From Kitagawia praeruptora (taxonomy: Eukaryota; Streptophyta; Magnoliopsida; Apiales; Apiaceae), in NCBI GenBank assembly GCA_037693485.1, contig CM075354.1, positions 160,047,501 to 160,111,500 on the forward strand: a DNA stretch of 64,000 nt, in the 5' to 3' direction. Below the pieces are notes generated by a model, which worked only from the letters and a program-made list of their open reading frames with translations, did no database searches and had not been told where the DNA came from. This document shows positions 9,779-20,235 of the stretch, one piece after another. The translations under genes and the position numbers were made by a program. Numbering within the stretch: the first letter of the stretch is position 1; each line of letters opens with the position of its first letter.

Positions 9779-12700
9779 GGCAAAGAAAGTGAAAAGAAGG
9801 TCATGTGGATTTTGGACAGTGGATGCTCAAACCATATGACTGGTGATATGGCCCTGCTATCACAGTATGAGGAAAAGGCTGGCCCAATGGTTGCTTTTGG
9901 AGATGACAGCAAGGGTAACACATTGGGATATGGCAAGCTGGAAGTTGGAAATGTCATCATTGAAGATGTAGCACTAGTCAAGGGGCTCAAGCATAATCTG
10001 TTAAGTGTTGGTCAGTTTACTAATAGAGGATTCAAAGTGAATTTTGACAAAGATGAATGTTTGATCACCCACAAGAAGACTGGTGATTTTGCTCTATCTG
10101 GAGTAAGGAAGGGAAGCCTGTTTGTAGCCAATATGGACTCTGCAAACAAGGACAAAATTTGTTGCTTTTACTCAAAAGCATCAAATGAAGATTGTTGGAT
10201 GTGGCACAAGAAACTATCACACCTGAACTTCAAGGCCATTAATTCTCTAGTCAAAAGAGAGTTAGTGAGAGGCATGCCCACACTTGAATTCTGCCAAGAA
10301 GGAGTGTGTGATGCTTGTCAAAAAGGAAAAATGAAGAGATCAAGCCACAAGTCAAAGACAGTGACATCTGTAACCAAGCCACTACAACTCATCCATATGG
10401 ATTTGTTTGGGCCTGTCAACATAATGTCACTTGGAAGAAAGAAGTATGCCCTGGTAATGGTTGATGATTTTTCAAGGTATACATGGGTGGAATTTCTGGC
10501 ATCAAAAGATGAGGCTCCACAAGTAATTATTGAGCATATAAAGAAAGTTGACAAGGAAGCAAAGGCAAACGATGCAAGTGTGATTGCACTGAGGAGTGAT
10601 AATGGAACAGAGTTCAGAAATGCCACACTTGAAGCATTCTGCAAAGAGAATGGCATTTCTCAGCAATTCTCAGCTCCAAGGACTCCACAACAAAATGGAG
10701 TTGTTGAGAGAAAGAATAGAACTCTAATTGAGGCTGCTAGAACAATGTTACTTGATGCAAAAATGCCTACATGTTTTTGGGCTGAGGCTGTGAGCACTGC
10801 ATGCTATATTCAGAACAGGACCCTCATCAACAAAAACACTGAAAAGACACCTTACAACTTGATGACTGGAAAGAAGCCTACACTAAAGTATGTTCATACT
10901 TTTGGAAGCAAATGCTTTGTACTCAAGGATAACTCTGAATATGTTGGAAAGTTTGATGCAAAAGCATTTGAAGGAATTTTTCTTGGCTATTCTATGGAAA
11001 GAATTGCATACAAGGTTTATGTCATCAGTCAAAAGAAAGTTATGGAAAGCACAGATGTAACATTTGATGACAGCAAACTACCTGGACTAGAAGAAGCCAA
11101 TGATGAAGACAAAGATCCATTGAAGTTTGATAATCTAGATGATTCTGATGAAGAGACTGAAACTGGAGTTGAAACTCAAGTTCAACATTCTCAAGTGAAT
11201 AATGATACAAGAGAAGAATTTATGCCAATCAATAGTGGAGAAACAAGCATCCAAGACACACCTGTAAGTAATGGTAACTTCACAGGGGGAGGAAATGAGG
11301 ATGACCATGATGTGGATGATGAAGCAACATCAAGAATGAGAAATCAGGCTGAACACTCGAGGAAATGGGATAGATCACACACTGCAGAGCAAATCATTGG
11401 AGATCCTAATGCAGGAGTAAGGACTAGGAGAGCAACTCAAAATGAGTGCCTCTATGGATGTTTTCTATCACAAGTTGAGCCTAAGAAACTTGATGATGCA
11501 TTGTTGGATCCAGATTGGATTATTGCCATGCAAGAGGAGCTGAATCAATTTGAAAGGAACAAAGTATGGGAACTTGTGCCTGCACCAAAGAATAGAACCA
11601 TTGTTGGAACAAAATGGGTTCTAAAGAATAAGATGGATGAAGATGGTGTAATAATAAGAAACAAAGCAAGGCTGGTTGCTAAAGGATACTCTCAACAGGA
11701 AGGCATTGATTATGATGAGACATTTGCCCCTGTTGCTAGATTGGAAGCCATTAGAATATTCTTGGCATTTGCTGCTCATTCAAACTTTAAAGTTTATCAA
11801 ATGGATGTCAAGAGTGCATTTCTAAATGGAGAGTTGGAAGAAGAGGTTTATGTGCAACAACCACCTGGCTTTGAGGATCCACATTTCCCAGAATTTGTCT
11901 ACAGATTGCTTAAGGCATTGTATGGACTTAAGCAAGCTCCAAGAGCATGGTATGATACTTTATCACAATTCCTTCTTGAAAATAAATTCACTAGAGGCAC
12001 ATTGGACAAGACACTGTTTTACAAGAAGCATGATGATGATATGATCCTAGTTCAAATCTATGTGGATGATATCATTTTTGGTTCTACAAATGAGAAGCTG
12101 TGTGAGAAATTCTCTAAACTCATGCAGAGCAGATATGAGATGAGTATGATGGGAGAGTTGACATTCTTTCTAGGGTTGCAAGTCAGTCAAAGGAAGGATG
12201 GTATCTTTATCAGTCAAACCAAGTACATCAAGGATTTATTGAAGAAGTTTGACTTGGAAGATTGTTCACCTGCCAAGACACCCATGGCCACTGCCACTAA
12301 ATTGGATGAAGATGCTAAAGGCAAGAGAGTAGATATCTCAGTCTACAGAGGCATGGTTGGTTCTCTACTCTACCTCACTGCAAGTAGGCCAGACATCATG
12401 TTTGCTACATGCTTGTGTGCAAGGTTTCAATCAAATCCAAAGGAATCACATTTGATTGCAATAAAAAGGATCTTTAGATATCTGAAGGGCACTCCTAACT
12501 TGGGATTATGGTATCCTAAGGACACAGGGTTCAATCTGGTTGGTTATTCTGATGCTGATTATGCTGGATGCAGAGTGGATAGGAAAAGCACCTCAGGAAG
12601 CTGCCAGTTTCTTGGACAAAGGTTAGTTTCTTGGTATAGCAAGAAGCAACAATCTGTGTCAACTTCTACAGCTGAGGCTGAATACATAGCTGCTGGAAGT

Positions 12701-13012
12701 TGCTGTGCTCAAGTACTTTGGATTAGAAATCAACTTAGAGATTATGGACTTGTGTTGGAAAGAATTCCAATCATGTGTGACAACACAAGTGCAATCTCTA
12801 TAGTTGCCAATCCTGTCAATCATTCTAGAACAAAGCACATTGACATCAGATATCATTTCATAAGAGAACATGCAACTAATGGAACCATTGAGTTGCATTA
12901 TGTCTCTACAGATAAACAACTAGCTGATATATTCACTAAGCCATTAGATGAAGCCACCTTCACAAGGTTGGTAAGTGAGATTGGAATGCTGAATTCTTCA
13001 GATTCTGGCTAA
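9779..13012 (+). CDS. pol: Pol of element C: PR-IN-RT-RNaseH
   Basis: The frame is open from 9740; 9779 is the predicted exon start. Protease WILDSGCSNHMTG is at the N terminus. The pre-integrase zinc region follows (WHKKLSHLNF ... CDACQKGK), then the integrase core with D (MDLFGP), D (RSDNGTEF) and E (PQQNGVVERKNRTLIEAAR). RT holds QMDVKSAFLNG, ALYGLKQAPRAWY and the catalytic YVDD (codons 774-777 counting from 9740). RNase H holds SDADYAG, STAEAEYIA, DNTSAI and RTKHIDIRYHFIREH, ending near TDKQLADIFTKPL. No stop or frameshift over about 1,077 codons. It is out of frame with the genomic gag, so it needs splicing, frameshifting or internal initiation; a perfect gag-pol splice pair makes splicing my preference. 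Confidence 0.95.
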   Translation, partial: GKESEKKVMWILDSGCSNHMTGDMALLSQYEEKAGPMVAFGDDSKGNTLGYGKLEVGNVIIEDVALVKGLKHNLLSVGQFTNRGFKVNFDKDECLITHKKTGDFALSGVRKGSLFVANMDSANKDKICCFYSKASNEDCWMWHKKLSHLNFKAINSLVKRELVRGMPTLEFCQEGVCDACQKGKMKRSSHKSKTVTSVTKPLQLIHMDLFGPVNIMSLGRKKYALVMVDDFSRYTWVEFLASKDEAPQVIIEHIKKVDKEAKANDASVIALRSDNGTEFRNATLEAFCKENGISQQFSAPRTPQQNGVVERKNRTLIEAARTMLLDAKMPTCFWAEAVSTACYIQNRTLINKNTEKTPYNLMTGKKPTLKYVHTFGSKCFVLKDNSEYVGKFDAKAFEGIFLGYSMERIAYKVYVISQKKVMESTDVTFDDSKLPGLEEANDEDKDPLKFDNLDDSDEETETGVETQVQHSQVNNDTREEFMPINSGETSIQDTPVSNGNFTGGGNEDDHDVDDEATSRMRNQAEHSRKWDRSHTAEQIIGDPNAGVRTRRATQNECLYGCFLSQVEPKKLDDALLDPDWIIAMQEELNQFERNKVWELVPAPKNRTIVGTKWVLKNKMDEDGVIIRNKARLVAKGYSQQEGIDYDETFAPVARLEAIRIFLAFAAHSNFKVYQMDVKSAFLNGELEEEVYVQQPPGFEDPHFPEFVYRLLKALYGLKQAPRAWYDTLSQFLLENKFTRGTLDKTLFYKKHDDDMILVQIYVDDIIFGSTNEKLCEKFSKLMQSRYEMSMMGELTFFLGLQVSQRKDGIFISQTKYIKDLLKKFDLEDCSPAKTPMATATKLDEDAKGKRVDISVYRGMVGSLLYLTASRPDIMFATCLCARFQSNPKESHLIAIKRIFRYLKGTPNLGLWYPKDTGFNLVGYSDADYAGCRVDRKSTSGSCQFLGQRLVSWYSKKQQSVSTSTAEAEYIAAGSCCAQVLWIRNQLRDYGLVLERIPIMCDNTSAISIVANPVNHSRTKHIDIRYHFIREHATNGTIELHYVSTDKQLADIFTKPLDEATFTRLVSEIGMLNSSDSG

Positions 13013-13820
13013 GTGAATACACCATCTAGATTGTTGCAGCAGTAAACACTTACTTTATCTAAATTCTCAATATTTTTGGAGTAAGTGTTGGCTGAAATAT
13101 GATTTATAAATATTTCAAATCTGTTGTATATGTTGAAAATCATATTTTTATTAACTTAAAATTTCTATGAAATTTTGAGAAAATCACTATTTAATTTGCT
13201 AGGATATTTTTCAATGAATATGTCTGGTAAATTTTTAAAAGATAGTGAAAATCAAATTTTTATGAGTGATGGGTATAGTTCGATAAGTCAGACTTCTCGA
13301 ATGATTCACTATTCGACATCTCTAATAAGTCTCATTAGAGTACTCTTGAGTTCTCGAATAGAGTCTTTCTGAGATATCGAATAGAGGAATTCTTGACTTC
13401 TCGAACACTATATCTGAGTTCTCGAATCATTTGAAAAGGCTGAATTCTCGCTGAATTTTAACCGATTTTGGACTTTTGCCTAAAAGTTTAATTCACTCAT
13501 AAAAACACATATTATTTAATTTAGAATTATTTCTGAGTTAGATAACTGCCAGCTGTGAGTTTCTATCTGCTTGAGTTATCGATTAAGCCATTCTTGACTT
13601 CTCGAATAGTTGTTTCCTACTTCTCGAATGCCTGACTTGTCGATACAAAACTCTCTGCTAATCGACAATTCAAGTACTTCATACTTATACAATTTCACAA
13701 CTATTCGATTCATTTCATTCGATTTCTCAAGCATCTACAATCTCTAAACCCCTGAAACCCTAGCTACGAAAAGCCAAATTTCTTCTTCAACCTTCAATTT
13801 CTTTCCTCTCTTCTACACAA
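13013..13820 (+). promoter_or_regulatory. pol-env spacer with inverted TTCGA words
   Basis: No frame. From about 13275 to 13735 it carries about a dozen TTCGA/TCGAA words, mostly in the orientation opposite to the LTR array (CTTCTCGAAT, GTTCTCGAAT, ATATCGAAT). A pyrimidine-rich stretch leads into the ATG at 13821. It may act as a promoter or leader for the env-like frame (inference). Confidence 0.5.
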
Positions 13821-15224
13821 ATGGCAACAGTAAAGTTTAACACCAATTTCATCGCTCTCACTAGTGATGTTGAAGCACCCAATGCCAATTTCAAGTGCTT
13901 TGTGAAATGGATGGCTGAGTCGTATATCAAGGATGCACTCTCTGCCAACCCAACTCTATATCTAGATATTCTGGAACAATTCTGGAGTACTGCTATTGTG
14001 GAGGTTGTAGCCCTGGAAAATGCAATTACTTCATATATCATCTACTGCAAGGTTCAAGATAAGGAAATCATTATCACTACTGCAGACATGAATCAAGCAC
14101 TAGGCCTACAACAAGAGTCATTTGACAGAATGGCCACTAATGCAGAGTTGGAGGAATTCTTTGAGTTCATAAACTACTCAGATGGGATTAACCTTGGAAA
14201 GCTAAACAGAAAGAATCTGAGAAAGGAGTGGAGTTATGTGTTTGCAACTCTTCTCCAAGTCTTCACTGCCAGGAAATCAAGCTTTAATCAAATCAGTGCA
14301 CCTGTGCAGCAAATTGGATATGCTTTGGCCTATGGGAAGAAGATTGATGTTGGCCAAATCATACTCCAAGAATTATATGGGAGACTTGGTAAGAACACAA
14401 CCAAGAGAGGTACTGATATTTTCTTCCCTCGCTTTATTCAATCTGTACTTAATTATAAAAATGCTTCATTGATTGAATTGCCTGGGATTGATAAAAATAA
14501 AATAGGCTATCCTAAGTCCATGACCAAACTCATTTTTGGTAATTTGGAGACTAGGAATGATGTGGATGTAAGACTGAACATAACTCCCCATATGGAGAGT
14601 TTGTTTAGGACTTATCCCCACAACATGCCAACATTTGATGCAAAATCTAAGTTAGCACAGCCCAAGCAAGTAGAACAAAATGCTAACCCAGGGCCTGCTA
14701 ACCAACCCTCTCAACAAAACACTCTACCACATATTGAGCCAACTGCATCATCCTCTCAAAAGGGTGATGTTAGTAAAAAGAAGAGAAAGGAAGTAATGTC
14801 TGCACCATTGAATATCTTGTCTGAAGCAGCATTAGCTGTTGAATTAGGTCTAGGAAGTGAGGAATCTGAGTTACCCTTACACAGGACAAAGAAGAAGAAA
14901 ATTAAGACCACCTCTTCAGTCACACAAATGGCTGAAGTTGTAAAATCAGGGGCACACAGCTCACTAGGTGTATCCTCTCAACAGGGTGCACCTATAGAAT
15001 CAAGCATCCTCCCCAATGCACCTTCTTGTATAGAGTCAGCACATGGGAGTGATAAGGCTGGCACAACATTGAGTGGAGAGCACATCACACTTGAAACTCC
15101 CTCTATCTCTCAGGGGGAGTTGCCAAAATCTACTCTTAAACACACTTCTCTTCCAGAATCTAACTCTGAAATTTCTTTGGAACCTGCAACTCAGGCAACT
15201 GAGATGCAAGGTATTGATCATTAA
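13821..15224 (+). CDS. env-like third frame of C, segment 1
   Basis: ATG at 13821 in a good context (ACAAATGG). 467 codons. The N-terminal 230 residues look folded (FKCFVKWMAESYIKDAL, LDILEQFWSTA, NLRKEWSYVFATLLQVF, QIGYALAYGKKIDVGQII), the domain often annotated as a putative plant transposon or env-like protein in SIRE elements. A Ser/Lys/Pro-rich linker follows. It ends at TAA 15222, but the same frame continues. I see no signal peptide or clear membrane segment, so an envelope role is by position only; function unknown. Confidence 0.75.
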   Translation: MATVKFNTNFIALTSDVEAPNANFKCFVKWMAESYIKDALSANPTLYLDILEQFWSTAIVEVVALENAITSYIIYCKVQDKEIIITTADMNQALGLQQESFDRMATNAELEEFFEFINYSDGINLGKLNRKNLRKEWSYVFATLLQVFTARKSSFNQISAPVQQIGYALAYGKKIDVGQIILQELYGRLGKNTTKRGTDIFFPRFIQSVLNYKNASLIELPGIDKNKIGYPKSMTKLIFGNLETRNDVDVRLNITPHMESLFRTYPHNMPTFDAKSKLAQPKQVEQNANPGPANQPSQQNTLPHIEPTASSSQKGDVSKKKRKEVMSAPLNILSEAALAVELGLGSEESELPLHRTKKKKIKTTSSVTQMAEVVKSGAHSSLGVSSQQGAPIESSILPNAPSCIESAHGSDKAGTTLSGEHITLETPSISQGELPKSTLKHTSLPESNSEISLEPATQATEMQGIDH

Positions 15225-17309
15225 GAATTCTTTTCTCTTGATGAGCCAATAATTTCAAGTGACTTAGTGCATGACACTTTGTTCACCACTCAGAACCCAC
15301 ATTTAGATGGTGAGGGAATGCATGCTGAGGCATCTCCTAATGACACCATCACAAACACAGAGGTTCCACTAGTTTTTACTAGAGACTCTGTGCCTGTGTC
15401 AACTGCTGGTGTAATTCATCCCACCTCTGTAGTGACACCAGTAGTAGAGTCAATCCATCCGGTTACAGAAGTTACATCTGTAACTGAGGAGTCTAGCTTG
15501 CCTAGCTCTAGCTCTGACTTCATGTCAAAATGGCTGAAGCCTGTGCAACATGACAGTGCTTCAGGATCAGGGTCTGTTCCACAACAATTGACGGTTGAAG
15601 CACTTCAAAGCTTAATTGTGGATCAGATTCCTGAGTTAACAAAGATTGCTCAGAACCTTCTCACTGCAGACATGCCTAATCCAGACTATGAGGCTATTCT
15701 GTTATGCAATAGGGATGATGTGGAAGTACAAAAGTCAAAGATCATTGATGATGCTGAGAGAGATGGCAACATAGATGCCTGGCTGCAAGGAAAATATGAT
15801 ATTACTCTCGATGAAGCACTTCAGTATCTCAGGGAGGAATACATCACTTCACTGGGCTCCAATGCAAAATCCCTGTCACCTGGTGAAGTGTATGAAGCTG
15901 TAAATGATTCCTACAAGGGTTTCCTCAAGGCTGCACACTATCTTGGCAAGGGAGTCAAAACTGAAGTCAACAGGGTGTGTGACAAGACAGCCACTTCAGT
16001 AGCAGAAGTCAAGAGGGCCTTTGATGCTAAATTCCCTCAGCTAGATAGTGTGTTCAAGGACATCAAACACTGTAACTCTACCTGCACTCAGGTGGATAAT
16101 GGGCTAGCTCTGCTAAAGGATACTGTCATAGGTCTGGGGCATCAATTTCAAAATCTATCTGACCAGACTACAGATGCCAATGCCATGCTAAGGACAATGT
16201 TCAAGAATCTTTATGGAGATAGGCTAGTGACTGATGTCCCTGTGCATGAACTGTCTAAATATGAAGTGAAAAGGCTGCAGGATCAATCTTTATCTGGTTT
16301 CAAGGCCAATGAGTTATTCACTAAGGTGAACACTCTTGAACAGGAGGTAGCTACTCTTACCAAGTCCAATGCTCATCTTACAGAAAAGGTTGCACTGCTA
16401 AATGATCAGTTGGACACTCAAGCATCCACCACAGCTGATGTCCTTCTGCATCAACAATCCATGTTAGCTGCAATGATGAAGCATATAGGTCTCCCTCTAC
16501 CTGATGAATCTTCAATCCCAAAGGACATTTCTACAGCCTCTGTGCCTGACAACAAGCCTAAGGGGGAGAAGAAGGCAAGGAACTCAAATACAAAGGGGGA
16601 GAAAGGCATAATAATAAAAGAGGGTGGTCAACAAAGGGCTTCAAAGTCTCTAGCAAATGTGCCTGGCAAAGGAAAATCCAAAGTGGATGAGCCTCCATCT
16701 ACCTTGCCAGTTGTCACTCTACCAACTGTGCACATCACTACTCCTGGAGGACAAAAGCAATCCCTAACTACCATAGTGGTTGCAGGGAGTATGCCATCTG
16801 ACAAACCTCCAACCTCTATATCTGAGAGTGCCAAGCCTGTAGAAGTCAAAGTTGTTACTGAGGCCAAGCTGCAAGAAGTTGCCAACTCAGATATTTATCA
16901 TGATAAAGCCTTCTTGGAGTTTCTGAAAGCCATAAGGGAACAGGTTGGTGACACTCAGTTTTATCTGAGGGAGGTGAAGAAGCAGATTGACTACATCACT
17001 GTCATCCCCAAGAAAGTCAACAATCTATGGGTCAAGGAGATAGTGATGGTTTCCAAATTAAAGATATGGCATCTAACATACCAGACTCTACAAGACCTAA
17101 AACACTCAGAGATAGATGCCATACTTGAGCTCATTGAGAAGAGGAATGAGAACAGCAAAAGTCTGTTTGATGATTTGAGGAATGGTCAACCTTCAAGGCT
17201 ACCAGAAGTGATCAAGAAGCCATGGACAATCATTTATCAGTCTGGCACCAGAATTGAAGATATCAAGCAATTGGTCATTCCCCATGATCTCACCTCTAGA
17301 AATCACTGA
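15225..17309 (+). CDS. env-like third frame of C, segment 2
   Basis: Continues segment 1 in frame directly after TAA 15222-15224 (EFFSLDEP...). About 694 codons to TGA at 17307. It contains acidic Thr/Val-rich sequence, a helical middle (QSLIVDQIPELTKIAQNLL), a probable coiled coil (LFTKVNTLEQEVATLTKSN) and QQSMLAAMMKHIGLPLPDES, a feature that resembles the end of the E2 third frame. Independent initiation is unlikely; the first ATG is at 15318. Likely one protein broken by a nonsense change, or suppressed termination as proposed for soybean SIRE1. Confidence 0.65.
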   Translation, partial: EFFSLDEPIISSDLVHDTLFTTQNPHLDGEGMHAEASPNDTITNTEVPLVFTRDSVPVSTAGVIHPTSVVTPVVESIHPVTEVTSVTEESSLPSSSSDFMSKWLKPVQHDSASGSGSVPQQLTVEALQSLIVDQIPELTKIAQNLLTADMPNPDYEAILLCNRDDVEVQKSKIIDDAERDGNIDAWLQGKYDITLDEALQYLREEYITSLGSNAKSLSPGEVYEAVNDSYKGFLKAAHYLGKGVKTEVNRVCDKTATSVAEVKRAFDAKFPQLDSVFKDIKHCNSTCTQVDNGLALLKDTVIGLGHQFQNLSDQTTDANAMLRTMFKNLYGDRLVTDVPVHELSKYEVKRLQDQSLSGFKANELFTKVNTLEQEVATLTKSNAHLTEKVALLNDQLDTQASTTADVLLHQQSMLAAMMKHIGLPLPDESSIPKDISTASVPDNKPKGEKKARNSNTKGEKGIIIKEGGQQRASKSLANVPGKGKSKVDEPPSTLPVVTLPTVHITTPGGQKQSLTTIVVAGSMPSDKPPTSISESAKPVEVKVVTEAKLQEVANSDIYHDKAFLEFLKAIREQVGDTQFYLREVKKQIDYITVIPKKVNNLWVKEIVMVSKLKIWHLTYQTLQDLKHSEIDAILELIEKRNENSKSLFDDLRNGQPSRLPEVIKKPWTIIYQSGTRIEDIKQLVIPHDLTSRNH

Positions 17310-18563
17310 CTGATCATTGCTATCATTGATCAATTACAGAAGAAGGTTGGAGCCAGAAATGCTGAAGAAACTGAGGCACTGCACATCCTCAGAACCTATA
17401 TTGCAACTGGTGAAATTCCAGAGATGGCTCAACCTAGGAGAAATAAGGATGATGATTCTGAAGACAAAGGTGATGGGAGGAGAAGACATCACAGGAGAGA
17501 TAAGGGTGATGAAGACAAGAAGAAAAAGGGAGACAAGGATAAAAAGGATGATGATGACCAAGGTAAAACCTATGAGAGGAAGAGTGGAAGACAGCAGGCC
17601 TTAGGCACTGCTAGCAGTAACCTCACCACAACACAAGACTCTAAGTCTAGGGTGAATACTGTTAGTAGTGACCTAGCAAAATCTACATCTATGGCTTCTG
17701 CAACTGTCTTACCACCTCAAGAAGAGAAGAAGATTCAAGTCAAGAAACCATGTGTATGTTTCAGAAAGCAATCTGCTAATGGAATACTACTATGGTCTAC
17801 CAACAAAGGTCAAAGATTTCTGCCAAGCAATCATGTCAAGAGGATGAAATTTAAACATGCTGCAAGAAGAGTGAAGCTATCCAAATCTAGAGCCCTAACA
17901 ATCATTCCAGGATTGAAACTCCAGCCACTTGATGAAGACTTTGATGAAGAGCAACTGCAATTTCTAAGAGCTCAAAAGATATGCTATGCTGCAATAGTGG
18001 ATGACCACCTTGAAATCAAGTACATTGATGGGAAAGAAATGAAATTCAAACAAGGGGGTTGTCAACATTGGGGTAAATTGTATGAGATAGAAAGAATCAT
18101 TGCATTTCTGAATTCTAAAGACAAGGTGGAGAAAGTATGGAAGCTGGAATTGATTGACTTTGTGAAAATGAAGAAAGATTATGCTGAGAAGATAAGAAAG
18201 GGCTGCTATGAGAAATGGTTAGAAAGGGAGAAAGAAATTGATAGACTGGAGATTGAAGCAGAAAAGCTAAGGGCAAAGGGATTGTGTAGAGTTCAGTTTG
18301 ATCCCTATGTGGTGAAGTATAGGAGAAGAAATGGAGACAATGTCAATATAAGAATGGACCTACTCAGTCACTATCCTGCCAACATTCTGAAGCCAGTGCT
18401 TGAAGATTTCAAAAACTCTATTATGATTGAAGAATTGGATGCTATGACAGAAATCATGAGAGCAATAGATGAGATTGCAAGAAAGGAGAAAGAAAGGAAA
18501 CAGAAAGCATATGATGATCTACAAGCCAAAGCAATGGAGATGCAATCAAAAGAAAATGGCTAG
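17310..18563 (+). CDS. env-like third frame of C, segment 3
   Basis: Continues in the same frame after TGA 17307-17309. First ATG at 17424. It holds a very basic, charged tract (about 17440-17590), then a compact C-terminal domain (RFLPSNHVKRMKFKHAARRV, HLEIKYIDGKEMKFKQGG) and a Lys/Glu-rich helical end, stopping at TAG 18561. With segments 1 and 2 the frame spans 13821-18563 (1,581 codons including the stops) with no frameshift, only two stops. The C-terminal domain is not recognised. Confidence 0.65.
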   Translation: MIIAIIDQLQKKVGARNAEETEALHILRTYIATGEIPEMAQPRRNKDDDSEDKGDGRRRHHRRDKGDEDKKKKGDKDKKDDDDQGKTYERKSGRQQALGTASSNLTTTQDSKSRVNTVSSDLAKSTSMASATVLPPQEEKKIQVKKPCVCFRKQSANGILLWSTNKGQRFLPSNHVKRMKFKHAARRVKLSKSRALTIIPGLKLQPLDEDFDEEQLQFLRAQKICYAAIVDDHLEIKYIDGKEMKFKQGGCQHWGKLYEIERIIAFLNSKDKVEKVWKLELIDFVKMKKDYAEKIRKGCYEKWLEREKEIDRLEIEAEKLRAKGLCRVQFDPYVVKYRRRNGDNVNIRMDLLSHYPANILKPVLEDFKNSIMIEELDAMTEIMRAIDEIARKEKERKQKAYDDLQAKAMEMQSKENG

Positions 18564-18712
18564 TACCTCATCATACTGTAAGAGTATTTATCTTGTAATT
18601 CCATTTATGTGTTCAATCAAAATACATACCTGTACTTTTAAAGTTTTATCTTTATGTATGATAGGCTTGTTATCAGACATGAAATTGTGACTAAGGGTCT
18701 CACTCACAATTT

Positions 18713-18721
18713 GGGGGAGAT
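18713..18721 (+). promoter_or_regulatory. polypurine tract of element C
   Basis: GGGGGAGAT directly abuts the 3' LTR start at 18722, in the AATTTGGGGGAGATTG context typical of copia elements. Confidence 0.9.
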
Positions 18722-19975
18722 TGTTAGTTACAGAGGCATGCCTGTACACATCTAATAACAAGCCTAATTGTTTGTAATGCTTTGCATTACTTACATGACC
18801 TCTTAACTGAGGGAACCTCTAGTTGTAGAGTTTCTGTTTGTATTGTACTTGTAGTAGGCATCAAATCCTAGTTGAGTAATTGTACAAATAGAGTCTAGAA
18901 TAATGCTTGAAAGAAGTTCCAAGGTTCATGCCTCAAGCAAGGAGTTAAAGACTGTCAAATAATCACAGTTGGGATTTGAAGAAATGAAGAATTTGCCTAA
19001 GTACCAATTCGAGAAGTATATTTGTCTATTCGAGAAGTCCAGCATTCGAGAAGTCAGGGATTCGATATCTCAAGACACTATTCGATATCTCTGAATACAC
19101 TGTTCGATATCTCATTCGATATCTCAGGGATTCGATATGTCTACTACTCTATTCGAGAACTCAAAGAGTCAACAAGTCAAAGTTCCATTCGATATCTCAA
19201 GGACTCAGAAAGCTATTCGACAACTCGAGGATTCGATAAGTCAAATGTTCTATTCGACAACTCAAGGAATCCTGATGGAAAAGAGCTATTCGAGAAGTGG
19301 TTCTATATGTCATTATAACAGTATTCGAGAACTCAGAGTTATCGATCAAGTCAATTCTAGTTCTCGAATCACTTACTTAGTCACTTCTCGAATACATTCT
19401 TGGAGACAAAATACTGAAGAAATTGTACAAGTCAGAAACCTGCAACAAGCCAATGCACTTTATGGACCACAATCTGTAACGTGCTCTGGAAAGCCTACAA
19501 GGAAGCTTGGAGAGATATAGAAGAGACAAGGAGCTAAAGAAGTGGATCTAAACAGGCTTTGCAAAGTCAAATCTGTAACCGTTTGGACACTTACTCAAAA
19601 AGGATAGACAGACTAGAAAGTAATTTGTTTAGCTACCTTATTTGCAGTAAGTAGGCTGTATCCATGTTCTATAAGGACACAGCCTCACTTCATAACTTAG
19701 TAACTTTTTGGTGAGTCAAGTTTTTGATACACTGTAAGCCATATCTCTCTGAGAAAAACGAAGCTGAGAATACTACCATTTGTATTCACAGATTGTAGCA
19801 ACCTTTATCTAATAATACATTAGATTAAAGTGATATTGTGTCTTGTGTTGTTTATTTATCCGCACCTTCACTACTACACACACAGGCACTTATCTGCTAC
19901 ATAGACTCAATTAAAGAAAAGTTCAAGAATCCATTCACCCCCTCTGTATTCTTTTACCGTATTCAATACTCAACA
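18722..19975 (+). repeat. 3' LTR of element C
   Basis: 1,254 bases, TGTTAG to CAACA, followed by the duplication ATTAC. The six-base length difference from the 5' LTR is fully explained by the C tract. Confidence 0.96.
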
Positions 19976-19980
19976 ATTAC

Positions 19981-20235
19981 TTTCTCATCAAAATCAATTT
20001 CAAACAAATCTGTATCCATTGTTGTATTTGGTAACTTATACCAAAGCTAAGCATGACCTCCAGTAAAACCAACTTCTTTTAACTTGGAACTTACTTCTAT
20101 CAGACTTATCTCATCAGAATTACAATAATCAATATAATCCACAAAATCATCAATATAAGACTTAGGATTATGAATTAATTCACCACCATGGTGTAATTTA
20201 ATTATAAAGTTTTTAATGTCTGTAATAAAATACAA
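19981..20235 (-). pseudogene. MULE-like protein relic, PB1-like N-terminal domain
   Basis: Minus strand from ATG at 20235: IIKLHHGGELIHNPKSYIDD then DYIDYCNSDEISLIEV and KLKEVGF. The HHGG...P..Y.......D.D..S..E.....K.LG layout matches the PB1-like domain at the start of many plant Mutator-like element proteins (by eye). An in-frame TAG lies at 20047-20049, after which the frame reads LWYKLPNTTMDTDLFEIDFD and joins 5945-5772 across element C. No transposase core or TIR is visible. Confidence 0.55.

Larger units (their letters stand above)
5946..19975 (+). mobile_element. element C: complete SIRE-type Ty1/copia retrotransposon
   Basis: 14,030 bases flanked by a perfect 5-bp duplication ATTAC (5941-5945 and 19976-19980). 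Order: LTR, initiator-Met PBS, gag, pol (protease, integrase, RT, RNase H), spacer, env-like third frame, PPT, LTR. Integrase before RT marks Ty1/copia; the long env-like frame after pol marks the SIRE/Maximus lineage. The LTRs differ by about two substitutions and the length of one C tract, so insertion was very recent. Pol is intact, but the env-like frame has two in-frame stops. It inserted into a MULE relic. Confidence 0.96.

Noticed and set aside
13821..18563. True viral envelope protein
   Set aside because: No signal peptide, cleavage site or clear membrane anchor is visible; only its position supports the env-like name.
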